DNA of 64,000 bases, from the NCBI RefSeq assembly GCF_022385335.1, contig NZ_CP092431.1, forward strand, positions 9,796,001 through 9,860,000, given 5' to 3'. The notes beneath the pieces are model-generated. The model was not told where the DNA came from. It saw only the letters and a program-made list of their open reading frames with translations, and made no database searches. The first letter of the stretch is position 1. Each line of letters opens with the position of its first letter. Origin of the DNA: Streptomyces deccanensis. Lineage in GTDB: Bacteria > Actinomycetota > Actinomycetes > Streptomycetales > Streptomycetaceae. A program made the translations under genes and the position numbers. Of the stretch, positions 45,441 through 52,973 are shown one piece after another.

Positions 45441-45758
45441 ATGGGCACGCGGACTCAGCCGGGAGGATGGGCCAGAGGCCGGGGCGGCACCGAGCCGGCG
45501 ACGACCGCAACCGCCTGCCTCACCGTCTTCGCGCCGTACGGCCTGCGGGCGACGTACCACCACCTCACGCTCAGCGCCGCGATTCCCCGGCGGCTGGAGG
45601 CGGTCCGGACGCGCCGGCGCGGGCGGAGAAGTGGGGTGGCGGCGGGCCGCGTTCAAGCCTCGGCCGTGGGTACGACGACCCGTTCCGCCACCCTTCGCTG
45701 CGACTGTCCGACTACGTCCCGCGGCAGAACGCTCCACCAGGACGCGCGACCGACGTAG
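45441..45758 (+). pseudogene. Possible decayed small gene
   Basis: This is the only sign of coding in the 492-bp gap between the methyltransferase and the HAD gene. Frame 1 gives TVFAPYGLRATYHHLTLSAA then IPRRLEAVRTRRRG. Coherent sequence then moves to another frame as YDDPFRHPSLRLSDYVPRQN. The composition looks like protein in both parts, as if a short gene suffered one or two frameshifts. Family not recognised. Confidence 0.28.
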
Positions 45759-45794
45759 TGCCTCCGCCGCACCGGGCCGGGCCAGGCGTGGTGG

Positions 45795-46697
45795 TCATGT
45801 CGGCATGGGTGCGGTCCTGGGAGGTTCGGGGCGGGAGGCGGGCGGCGGCAGGAGGTCGATCAGGCTGGCCACGCCGTCGACCGTGAGGTGCGGGCGCTGG
45901 TCGGGCGGTAGTGCGGGGGAGCGGTCCGGCTGATGGATGCCGGTGGTCACCGCGATGCCGAGGGCGTCCGCGCGTCGGGCCATCGCCATCTCCAGTTCCG
46001 GGTCGTCCCCGACGACGGCGAGATCTCGCGGGGCGACCCCCAACCGTCGCGCCGCGCAGCGCAGGCCCGTCAGCGAGGGTTTCCCCACGATCTGTTCGGT
46101 GACGCCCGTGACGCTGCTGATCATGGCGCAGATGGCCCGGGACGTGCCCAGTGCTCTGCCGTCGGCGCTGGCGAAGAACACCGACTGCGAGCTGCTGTAC
46201 AGGACGGCGCCGCCGAAGACGGCGTGGCAGGCCGCCTCCAGGTCGTCCATGGTGAACTCGCGGTACCAGCCCACCAGTACGGCATCCGCCTCCGGCCTGC
46301 CCCTGGGCTCGACGATCTCGATGCCGGCCCGCCTCAGCGGCTCCCTCAGGCCGTCGCCGCCGAGCACCAGCACGCTGCGGTGGCCCACGGCCAGGAAATG
46401 GTCGACGGCGCTGGTGGCGGGGGTGAGCATGGCCTCGTCGGGGAGGTCGAAGCCGATGCGGCGCAGGGCCCCGGCGTAGGCCTCGGGCGTGCGGGTGGTG
46501 CCGTTGGTGAACGTCACCCAGGGCAGGCCGCCCGCGGTCAGCGCGGCGGTGAGTTCCAGGGCGCCGGGCAGGGGCGTGAGCCCGTGGTTGCGTCGGTCGC
46601 CCAGGACGAGGGTGCCGTCCATGTCGAAGACGACGCCGCGGACGGCCCGCAGCCGGTCGGTCGAGGCGGCGGTCTCGTCAGCCGTTTCGGCGGTCAC
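45795..46697 (-). CDS. HAD-superfamily phosphatase, NagD-like (class IIA)
   Basis: A 300-residue HAD phosphatase. Motif I is VVFDMDGTLVLGD, motif II is WVTFTNGTTRTPEAY, the lysine motif is near QIVGKPSLTG, and motif IV is VVGDDPELEMAMA. A class IIA cap lies between motifs II and III. Such enzymes hydrolyse small phosphate esters. GTG 46697 after GGAG overlaps the upstream carboxyltransferase gene by 20 bp, so it belongs to the carboxylation operon. A phosphatase-family subunit also occurs in anaerobic phenylphosphate carboxylase, which makes a role on a phosphorylated intermediate attractive. Confidence 0.88.
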   Translation of the reverse strand: MTAETADETAASTDRLRAVRGVVFDMDGTLVLGDRRNHGLTPLPGALELTAALTAGGLPWVTFTNGTTRTPEAYAGALRRIGFDLPDEAMLTPATSAVDHFLAVGHRSVLVLGGDGLREPLRRAGIEIVEPRGRPEADAVLVGWYREFTMDDLEAACHAVFGGAVLYSSSQSVFFASADGRALGTSRAICAMISSVTGVTEQIVGKPSLTGLRCAARRLGVAPRDLAVVGDDPELEMAMARRADALGIAVTTGIHQPDRSPALPPDQRPHLTVDGVASLIDLLPPPASRPEPPRTAPMPT

Positions 46698-48153
46698 GGT
46701 GCAGCTCCAGTCGGAAGTCGGGCCGGTCCAGGACCAGTTCGGGGGTCGCCGGGCGGCTCCGCAGGCCACCCAGCAGGTCGAGCACCGGTGTCACGTCGGG
46801 GTTGTAGTGGCGCCGCGCAGGGCCGGCCGCCACCATGGCGTCCACCTGCTCGGCGGGCATGGTGGCCCGCAGGAGCAGCTCCTCGTCGCCGATGCCGCGC
46901 GGGAAGCGGCGGCGCAGTTCGGCGACGGTGGGCGGCGGCGGTTCCCCGGCCAGCTCCCGGGCCCGCGGCCGGCCCAGGATGCGGTCGGCGACCTCCGGGT
47001 CCACGGGTGCGGTGGGTCTGCCGAAGCTGCCGAGCACGTACCGGATGACCTGGTCGGAGACGTTCTCGTAGCGCTCGGCGCCGATGACGTTGTAGAGCGC
47101 CTGGGTGCACACCATCTGCGGGAAGGGGGTGACCATGATGGGGTGGCCGAGTTCCGCGCGGACCCGGGTCACCTCCTCGACGACCGCGTCGAAGCGGTCA
47201 CTGAAGCCCAGTTCGTCGAGCTGCCGCCGCAGGGTGGTCATCACCCCGCCGGCCACCTGGTGGCGCATGAACGCGGCGTCGTAGTCCCGGGGGCCGCCCA
47301 CGGGCAGTCCCTCGGCCGCGGCCATGCGGTGGAAGTAGTCCGCGACCACGCCCAGCAGCCGGTCGTCGATGTCCACGCTGTGGCCGAGCTCGCGCAGATT
47401 GGCCACGACCTGCTGGGCGTTGGGCAGGGACGTGCCGCCCGCGAGGGCCCCGCAGGCGACCTGAAGGGCCCGCACTCCCAGGTCGGCGGCCCTGAGGTAG
47501 GTCAGGCCGGGCAGTCCGATCGTGCAGTGGGAGTGCAGTTCGAGCGGTGTGCCGGCGAGGTTTCCCAGGACGGCCGGGATCAGGGTGGCGGCGCGTTCCG
47601 GGGTCAGCAGGCCGCCGGGGTCCTTGATGTAGACCCGGTCGACGTCCGGGCAGGCCGCCAGCTGCGCGGCGAGCGCACCGTAGTGGGCGTCGTCGTGCAC
47701 CTCGCTGACGGTGAAGGTCAGCGCACCGACGATCTCCGTGGCGCCGGCCGCGCGAATCATACGGGCGGACTGGCGTACGGCGTCCATGTCGTGCATCGGG
47801 TCCAGGACGACGTACCGGGAGATGCCCGCCACCACCAGCCGGTCGTAGACCAGCTGCATGAACTCGGGATGGGCCACCTCCCAGGAGATGAACCGCAGCC
47901 CGGTGCCGATGAACTGCAAGGGGGTGTTCGGCATCGCGCGGTGCGTCAGCCGTATCCGCTCCCACGGGTCCTCGCGATGGGTGCGCACCGCCATGCCCAT
48001 ATGGGTGCTGGAGGTGTAGTCGAGAGCGCGGAAGCCGACCCGGTCCAGGACCGGCGCGATCTGGAGGATCTTGCCGGTGTCGAGTCCGGTGGCGCTCCAC
48101 AGGCTCTGGTTGCCGTCGCGCAGGGACACGTCGACGAGCTCGATGTCAGCCAC
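46678..48153 (-). CDS. Biotin-dependent carboxyltransferase subunit (pyruvate/oxaloacetate type)
   Basis: A 491-residue TIM-barrel carboxyltransferase of the pyruvate carboxylase / oxaloacetate decarboxylase alpha type. The barrel opens with LVDVSLRDGNQSLWSATG. The catalytic Lys region is VYIKDPGGLLTPE, and metal ligands sit in LELHSHCTIGLPG and the Asp of the opening motif. GALAGGTSLPNAQ, followed by the conserved C-terminal helical part, completes it. It lacks its own biotinyl domain; that is supplied by the gene at 49507. It should move CO2 from carboxybiotin to an enolate acceptor. Neighbours suggest a ketone enol phosphate rather than pyruvate. Confidence 0.9.
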   Translation of the reverse strand: MADIELVDVSLRDGNQSLWSATGLDTGKILQIAPVLDRVGFRALDYTSSTHMGMAVRTHREDPWERIRLTHRAMPNTPLQFIGTGLRFISWEVAHPEFMQLVYDRLVVAGISRYVVLDPMHDMDAVRQSARMIRAAGATEIVGALTFTVSEVHDDAHYGALAAQLAACPDVDRVYIKDPGGLLTPERAATLIPAVLGNLAGTPLELHSHCTIGLPGLTYLRAADLGVRALQVACGALAGGTSLPNAQQVVANLRELGHSVDIDDRLLGVVADYFHRMAAAEGLPVGGPRDYDAAFMRHQVAGGVMTTLRRQLDELGFSDRFDAVVEEVTRVRAELGHPIMVTPFPQMVCTQALYNVIGAERYENVSDQVIRYVLGSFGRPTAPVDPEVADRILGRPRARELAGEPPPPTVAELRRRFPRGIGDEELLLRATMPAEQVDAMVAAGPARRHYNPDVTPVLDLLGGLRSRPATPELVLDRPDFRLELHRDRRNG

Positions 48154-49510
48154 GGCTGCTCCCCACCGGACGGTCGCGCAGGAAACGGGTGAACCAGGCG
48201 GTGTCCACTCCGCCCTCCGCGAACTCGGCCTCCGCCAGCACCTCCTGGTGCATCGGGATGTTGGTGCCGACCCCGTGCACCGCGCACCGCGCGAGGGCGG
48301 AGCGCAGCCGCGTCAGGGCGTCGGCGCGGTCGCGGCCGTGGACGATCAGCTTCGCCAGCAGCGAGTCGTAGTACGGCGGCACGGTGGCGCCCGCCTGGAG
48401 ATGGGTGTCGACGCGGATGCCGTCACCGAGCGGCCAGACCGCCTCGGTCACGGTGCCGGGGCTCGGCCGGAAGTCGTGGGCCCAGTCCTCGGCGTTGATC
48501 CGGCACTCGACGGCATGCCCGGTGAAGGACACGTCGGCCTGGCCGAAGGAGAGCGATCGCCCTTCGGCGACGGCGAGTTGCTCGGCGACGAGGTCGAGGC
48601 CGGTGACGGCCTCGGTGACCGGGTGCTCGACCTGGATGCGGGCGTTCATCTCCAGGAAGTAGAAGGTGCCCCGGTCGACGTCGACGAGGAACTCGACGGT
48701 GCCCAGGCCCCGGTACTCCAGGTGCTTGCCGAGGGCCACCGCGGCGCGGTGCATCTCCTCGCGCAGCGCCGGGTCGAGGGCGGGCGCGGGCGCCTCCTCG
48801 ATGAGCTTCTGGTAGCGCCGCTGCACGGAGCAGTCCCGGGTGCCGAGGTGGACGACGCTCTCGCCGTCCGCGACGAGCTGCACCTCCACGTGCCGCCCGG
48901 TCGCGACGAAGCGTTCGAGATAGACGCGGGGGTCACCGAAGGCGGCGCCCGCCTCGGCGACGGCCAGATCGACGGTGGCGGCCAGGTCGGCCGGATCGTG
49001 CACCTGCTTCATGCCCCGGCCGCCCCCGCCGCCGACCGCCTTGATCAGCAGGGGGAAACCGATCTCCGCGGCGAGCCGCGCCGCGTCGGCGGTGTCCTCC
49101 AGCGGGCCGCCTGGCACCACCGGCAGCCCGGCCGCGACAGCATGCCGACGGGCCTCCAACTTGTCTCCCACGGCGGCGAGTTGCTCCACGGTGGGGCCGA
49201 TGAACACGAGGCCCGCCTCGGCGCAGGCCCGGGCGAGCCGCTGGTTCTCGGAGAGGAAGCCGTAGCCGGGGTGGACGGCGTCGACGCCGGCGGCCTTCGC
49301 CGCCGAGAGCACGGCGTCCACGTCGAGGTAGCTGGCCGAGGGCGGGGGAGGGCCGAGGCGCACCACCAGGTCGGCCGTCCTCGCCGGTACGGAGTCGAGA
49401 TCGGCGTCGGACGCCGCAAGCACCGTCTCGATACCGAGCCGCCGGCACGTACGGATGATACGCAGGGCGATCTCGCCCCGATTGGCGATCAGGACACGTC
49501 GCAGGATCAC
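48146..49510 (-). CDS. accC: Biotin carboxylase subunit
   Basis: A 454-residue ATP-grasp biotin carboxylase. Signature segments are RRVLIANRGEIALRIIRTCR, HPGYGFLSENQRLA, the glycine-rich lid AVGGGGGRGMKQV, RDCSVQRRYQKLIEEAPAP and FLEMNARIQVEHPVTEAVTG. It carboxylates the biotin on the separate carrier using bicarbonate and ATP. It overlaps the carrier gene by 4 nt and the carboxyltransferase gene by 8 nt. No acyl-CoA carboxyltransferase adjoins it, which separates it from primary acyl-CoA carboxylases. Confidence 0.95.
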   Translation of the reverse strand: MILRRVLIANRGEIALRIIRTCRRLGIETVLAASDADLDSVPARTADLVVRLGPPPPSASYLDVDAVLSAAKAAGVDAVHPGYGFLSENQRLARACAEAGLVFIGPTVEQLAAVGDKLEARRHAVAAGLPVVPGGPLEDTADAARLAAEIGFPLLIKAVGGGGGRGMKQVHDPADLAATVDLAVAEAGAAFGDPRVYLERFVATGRHVEVQLVADGESVVHLGTRDCSVQRRYQKLIEEAPAPALDPALREEMHRAAVALGKHLEYRGLGTVEFLVDVDRGTFYFLEMNARIQVEHPVTEAVTGLDLVAEQLAVAEGRSLSFGQADVSFTGHAVECRINAEDWAHDFRPSPGTVTEAVWPLGDGIRVDTHLQAGATVPPYYDSLLAKLIVHGRDRADALTRLRSALARCAVHGVGTNIPMHQEVLAEAEFAEGGVDTAWFTRFLRDRPVGSSRG

Positions 49511-50001
49511 GGCGCCGCTCCCGTCGCCCGGGTGTCGACGAACATCAGCACGGCACCCTGCTCGGCGAACTCGCCGTCCCCCAGGGGGATTTCGGCCACC
49601 GTGCCGGCCGCCCCCGCGTACACGGAGTTCATCAGCTTCATCGTCTCGACGATCCCCACGACCGTGGTCTCGGTGACCTCGTCCCCGATCTCCACGAAGG
49701 GGGCCGCGCCCGGTTTCGGCGCCCGGTAGAAGGCGCCGGGCAAGGGTGTACGGACCTCGGTCAGGCCCTCGCGGGCGGCTCCGGTCCGCTGCCCCGAAGC
49801 GGTCTCGTCATGAACCGGGGCTGCGTCGCGGCCGTCGAGCACCACCGGCTCGGCCGTCGTCCGCGCCGACTGGGTCCACTCGCCGTCGTCGTCGCGGCGC
49901 AGGGACAGCTCGAAGCGGCCGGTGCGCAGATGGAGGCGGTCGACCTCCATGCCGTCGATGATCCGCAGGATGTCCTGGACGTCCTCGGCGCCGAGGCTCA
50001 C
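49507..50001 (-). CDS. Biotin carboxyl carrier protein
   Basis: A 164-residue carrier. The C-terminal biotinyl domain has the attachment motif VGIVETMKLMNSVYAG with biotin on about Lys122, and the usual PFVEIGDEV turn before it. The N-terminal 40 residues (LGAEDVQDILRIIDGMEVDR) form a short helical/beta part as in AccB, then a variable linker. GTG 50001 overlaps the stop codon of the ATP-binding subunit gene (GTGA), so translation is coupled. It links biotin carboxylase and carboxyltransferase. Confidence 0.92.
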   Translation of the reverse strand: MSLGAEDVQDILRIIDGMEVDRLHLRTGRFELSLRRDDDGEWTQSARTTAEPVVLDGRDAAPVHDETASGQRTGAAREGLTEVRTPLPGAFYRAPKPGAAPFVEIGDEVTETTVVGIVETMKLMNSVYAGAAGTVAEIPLGDGEFAEQGAVLMFVDTRATGAAP

Positions 50002-51092
50002 CTCGTGCCCCCGCCGGAGCCCGAGCCGCCGAGCAGCGCCATCACGTGATCGAACGCCCTGGCCTTCGGCGCGGCCGTCGGGGCTTTCTCCCGGCTCGCC
50101 CAGACGGTCTCGGGGCGGCTCTGCAGCAGGAAGACGTTGTGGCCGGGGACGAGGTTGCGGGAGATCGCCCACTCGATGTCCTGCGGTGCCCCGTAGTGGG
50201 ACTCGACCTGCCGGCCGAGCCGTACGAGTGCGTGGATCTCCTCGTCGGACAGGCACGGTTCGTCGCGGAGGTACTCCGGTACGTCCTCCTCCAGCACCCC
50301 GGAGCCGCTCGGGTCCATCCGGTGCTGTCGCAGCTTCGTCGAGACGGTGCGGGAGCAGATGTCCCCGGTGACCTTGCCGACCACGTACTTGTCGGGGGTC
50401 ACCTCACCGCTGACCAGTGCCGACCCCAGACCCCAGGAGCCTTCCAGGGCCACCACCGAGCGGTCCCCGGTGAGCGGGCTGCGGGTGAACATGACGCCGG
50501 CGCAGCGCGGGTCGATCATGCGCTGAACCACGACGGCCATGGCGAGGTCGTGCTCCGGCAGGCCGAGCCGCCGCCGGTAGCTGACCGACTCGACGCTGTA
50601 GAGGCTGGCCCAGCAGCGGCGGACGTGCTCGACGAGGGAGTCCTCGCCGCGCACCCACAGATAGGTGTCCTGCAGACCGGCGAAGCTGGCGTCCTCCGCG
50701 TCCTCGCTGGTGGCGCTGGACCGTACGGCGACCGGGGCGGGCGTGCCCGGGGTGTCGGACTCGCCGTCCAGGCTTCGGTAGTGCTCGCGGATCGCCGCCG
50801 CCACCTCCTCGGGCATGGCGGCCGCCTCGATCCGCTCCCGGACGGGCGTGGCCACGCGGGTGATCGCCTCCGTGTCGTCGGGGTCCAGCGCCTCGACGGC
50901 GGCGCGGATCTCCTCGCCCGGGTCGAGAGCGGCGAGGAAGGCCTCGAAGGCCGCGGTGGTGACGACGTAGCCGGGCGGTACGGGCGCACCGGCGAAGGTG
51001 AGTTCGCCGAGGCTCGCGCCCTTGCCGCCGACCGTGGGCCGGTCGGTCAGCCGGAGCCCGGTGAACGGGCGGACATGGGGTGAGGTGTTCAT
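49998..51092 (-). CDS. PEP-synthase-like ATP-binding subunit (phenylphosphate synthase subunit B-like)
   Basis: A 364-residue protein equal to the nucleotide-binding N-terminal third of PEP synthase / pyruvate phosphate dikinase. Motifs are VGGKGASLGELTFAGAPVPP, the phosphate-binding PVAVRSSATSEDAEDASFAG, GVMFTRSPLTGD with EGSWGLGSALVSGEVTPDKY, and the catalytic ending DIEWAISRN with FLLQSRPET. It has no histidine or PEP-binding domain. Length is close to the 40-kDa second subunit of phenylphosphate synthase. It probably splits ATP to AMP plus phosphate while phosphorylating the histidine of the subunit encoded next to it, with which it overlaps by 4 nt. Confidence 0.88.
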   Translation of the reverse strand: MNTSPHVRPFTGLRLTDRPTVGGKGASLGELTFAGAPVPPGYVVTTAAFEAFLAALDPGEEIRAAVEALDPDDTEAITRVATPVRERIEAAAMPEEVAAAIREHYRSLDGESDTPGTPAPVAVRSSATSEDAEDASFAGLQDTYLWVRGEDSLVEHVRRCWASLYSVESVSYRRRLGLPEHDLAMAVVVQRMIDPRCAGVMFTRSPLTGDRSVVALEGSWGLGSALVSGEVTPDKYVVGKVTGDICSRTVSTKLRQHRMDPSGSGVLEEDVPEYLRDEPCLSDEEIHALVRLGRQVESHYGAPQDIEWAISRNLVPGHNVFLLQSRPETVWASREKAPTAAPKARAFDHVMALLGGSGSGGGTR

Positions 51093-52930
51093 GAGGGTGC
51101 TCCGCCCGCTCGGTCGAGGATGGTGACGATGCCGCGGTCGCCGTCCACGCGCAGCCGCTGTCCGGTGGTGATCCGCTTGGTGGCGTGGCCGGTGCCGACG
51201 ACGGCGGGCAGCCCGTACTCACGGGCCACGATCGCCGCGTGCGACATGGTCCCGCCGATGTCCGAGACGGCGGCCGCGATCTTGCCGAAGACCGGGCCCC
51301 AGCTGGGCGCGGTCACCGGACAGACCAGCACCTCGCCCTCCCGGACCTGGCCGATGTCGTTGGCGCTGAGCAGCACCCGGGCGGTGCCCTCGACGACGCC
51401 CGGCGAGGCGGCGAAGCCGCGCACCTCGTGATCGCCGTTCGCGGTCGGTGTGGACCAGGCCTGGATCGTCTCGGCGGTGATGCCCCACAGCATGCGGACC
51501 GCAGGGTCGTTGAGCGCCTCGGGGACGGGGCCCAGCGCGGGCGGCGGGGACCAGCCCGCGAGCGCGTCCAGCATCCGTCTGCGTTCGGCGACGGTCTCGC
51601 GCACATGGGCGGTGCCCACCGGCTCGCTGCCGGCCGCCCAGGCGAGCATCACGTCCGTCAGGGCCTGCCCGACCTCGGTGTGGCTCAGCTGGAAGACGTC
51701 CTCGACGTCGGCCAGGACACCCCGGTCGCGCAGCAGTTCGCCGAACTCCCGTACCTTCCCGTAGAACTTCGTGGTGAAGTAGTGCTCGCAGTAGAAGTTG
51801 TGGTCCTCGATGAAGGGGAACACGGCCCTGGCCAGGCCGAGCATCTGGTCGAAGGCCGCCCGCTCGTCCTCGCCGGACAGCAGGGAGCGGTACTCCTGGG
51901 CGATGCGTTCGCGCTCCGCTCGGAGCTGCTCGGTCGGCCGGTCCAGCAGTTCGCCGCGCCGCGCCTGGTCGACGTAGCCGGGCAGCGCCGCGAACGGCAC
52001 CGTGAGGTCGTCGTTCCAGCTGCGGTGGTGGTGGTAGAAACCGGCGCCGGTCGACATGTTGAACCAGGGCTCGCGGGCGGCGTCCAGGGCCTCCAGCCAG
52101 CGTCGGCCGCCGTCCCCACGGGCGGCGAGCGCGGCCAGCACCTTGTCCGGCTCGCAGCCCTCGACGAAGAGGTCGTCGACGCCGTGCTCGACCGCCAGCT
52201 TCGCCAGCTTCCTCAGCTCGTCGTCCGGGCGGTAGAGGATGACGTCGATCCCGGCGACCATACGGGCCACGTCCTGGTCGGGTATCTCCGGGAACGACGT
52301 CTTGCAGAACTCGAAGAACACCACGTAGGCGCCGTAGCCGAGCATCAGGAACTCGGAGTGGTGGTGCCACATCTTGGAGTACAGGTCGATCAGCCGGTGG
52401 TAGTTCTCGCGGACGTAGTGGTTCTGGGCCACGCCCTTGGCCTCGAACACGACCTCCGGGTCCTCGAACTCCGGCAGCCGGGGCACCTCGATCCGCTGCA
52501 CCTCGTCGATCAGTGCGGTGATGCGGGTGACCCAGCCCTGGTAGAGCTCGTCCCAGTTCTCGTAGTAGTGACCGGCCCGCTCGCTGAACACCGCGAGCCT
52601 GCGCTGGATCTCCTCCGGGTCGGTGACCGGGTTGGCCGTGATGTAGACCCGGCCGTTGACGATGCGGTGCTCGATGCCGAGCGTGGTGGGGAAGACGAAC
52701 AGGCGCGCGGTGTTGGCGCCCAGCGCGGTGTAGGGGGCCTCGGCCGTGACGGCGTCGAACGCGGGCATCGGCTCGGGGAAGTGCATCGCGTTGTAGAACC
52801 AGAACCGCTGGTCGTCCCCGGGCTGGAACCGGGTGTAGTACGGGTACATCGAGGCCCAGTCCTCGGCGCCCGCCACCTCGGTCAGTTCCGAGGGCAGGGG
52901 GAAGCGGGGGGCAGGTCCGGCATCGTTCAC
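51089..52930 (-). CDS. Phospho-histidine/substrate subunit of a dikinase-type phosphotransferase (phenylphosphate synthase subunit A-like)
   Basis: A 613-residue protein. Residues about 20-520 form a large, mostly helical substrate region with many aromatic residues (YYTRFQPGDDQRFWFYNAMH; HDHNFYCEHY-like EDHNFYCEHYFTTKFYGKVR). The last 90 residues are the swivelling domain of PEP-utilising enzymes, with phospho-accepting His564 in GGTMSHAAIVAREYGLPAVV. With the ATP subunit it reproduces the rifampin-phosphotransferase / phenylphosphate-synthase layout as two proteins. Substrate is unproven; the operon points to an enolisable ketone. GTG 52930 after TTGGAG is preferred over longer readings into the synthetase gene. 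Confidence 0.86.
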   Translation of the reverse strand: MNDAGPAPRFPLPSELTEVAGAEDWASMYPYYTRFQPGDDQRFWFYNAMHFPEPMPAFDAVTAEAPYTALGANTARLFVFPTTLGIEHRIVNGRVYITANPVTDPEEIQRRLAVFSERAGHYYENWDELYQGWVTRITALIDEVQRIEVPRLPEFEDPEVVFEAKGVAQNHYVRENYHRLIDLYSKMWHHHSEFLMLGYGAYVVFFEFCKTSFPEIPDQDVARMVAGIDVILYRPDDELRKLAKLAVEHGVDDLFVEGCEPDKVLAALAARGDGGRRWLEALDAAREPWFNMSTGAGFYHHHRSWNDDLTVPFAALPGYVDQARRGELLDRPTEQLRAERERIAQEYRSLLSGEDERAAFDQMLGLARAVFPFIEDHNFYCEHYFTTKFYGKVREFGELLRDRGVLADVEDVFQLSHTEVGQALTDVMLAWAAGSEPVGTAHVRETVAERRRMLDALAGWSPPPALGPVPEALNDPAVRMLWGITAETIQAWSTPTANGDHEVRGFAASPGVVEGTARVLLSANDIGQVREGEVLVCPVTAPSWGPVFGKIAAAVSDIGGTMSHAAIVAREYGLPAVVGTGHATKRITTGQRLRVDGDRGIVTILDRAGGAPS

Positions 52931-52973
52931 GGTGCTCTCCAAGGGTGCGGCTCGAGCGGGAGGAGGAGGCGGC

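Noticed and set aside
49998..52930. A split rifampin phosphotransferase (antibiotic resistance)
   Set aside because: The domain parts agree, but rifampin phosphotransferase is a single chain. These genes are translationally coupled to biotin carboxylase and acetoacetyl-CoA synthetase, which makes a catabolic role more likely. It remains a fallback.
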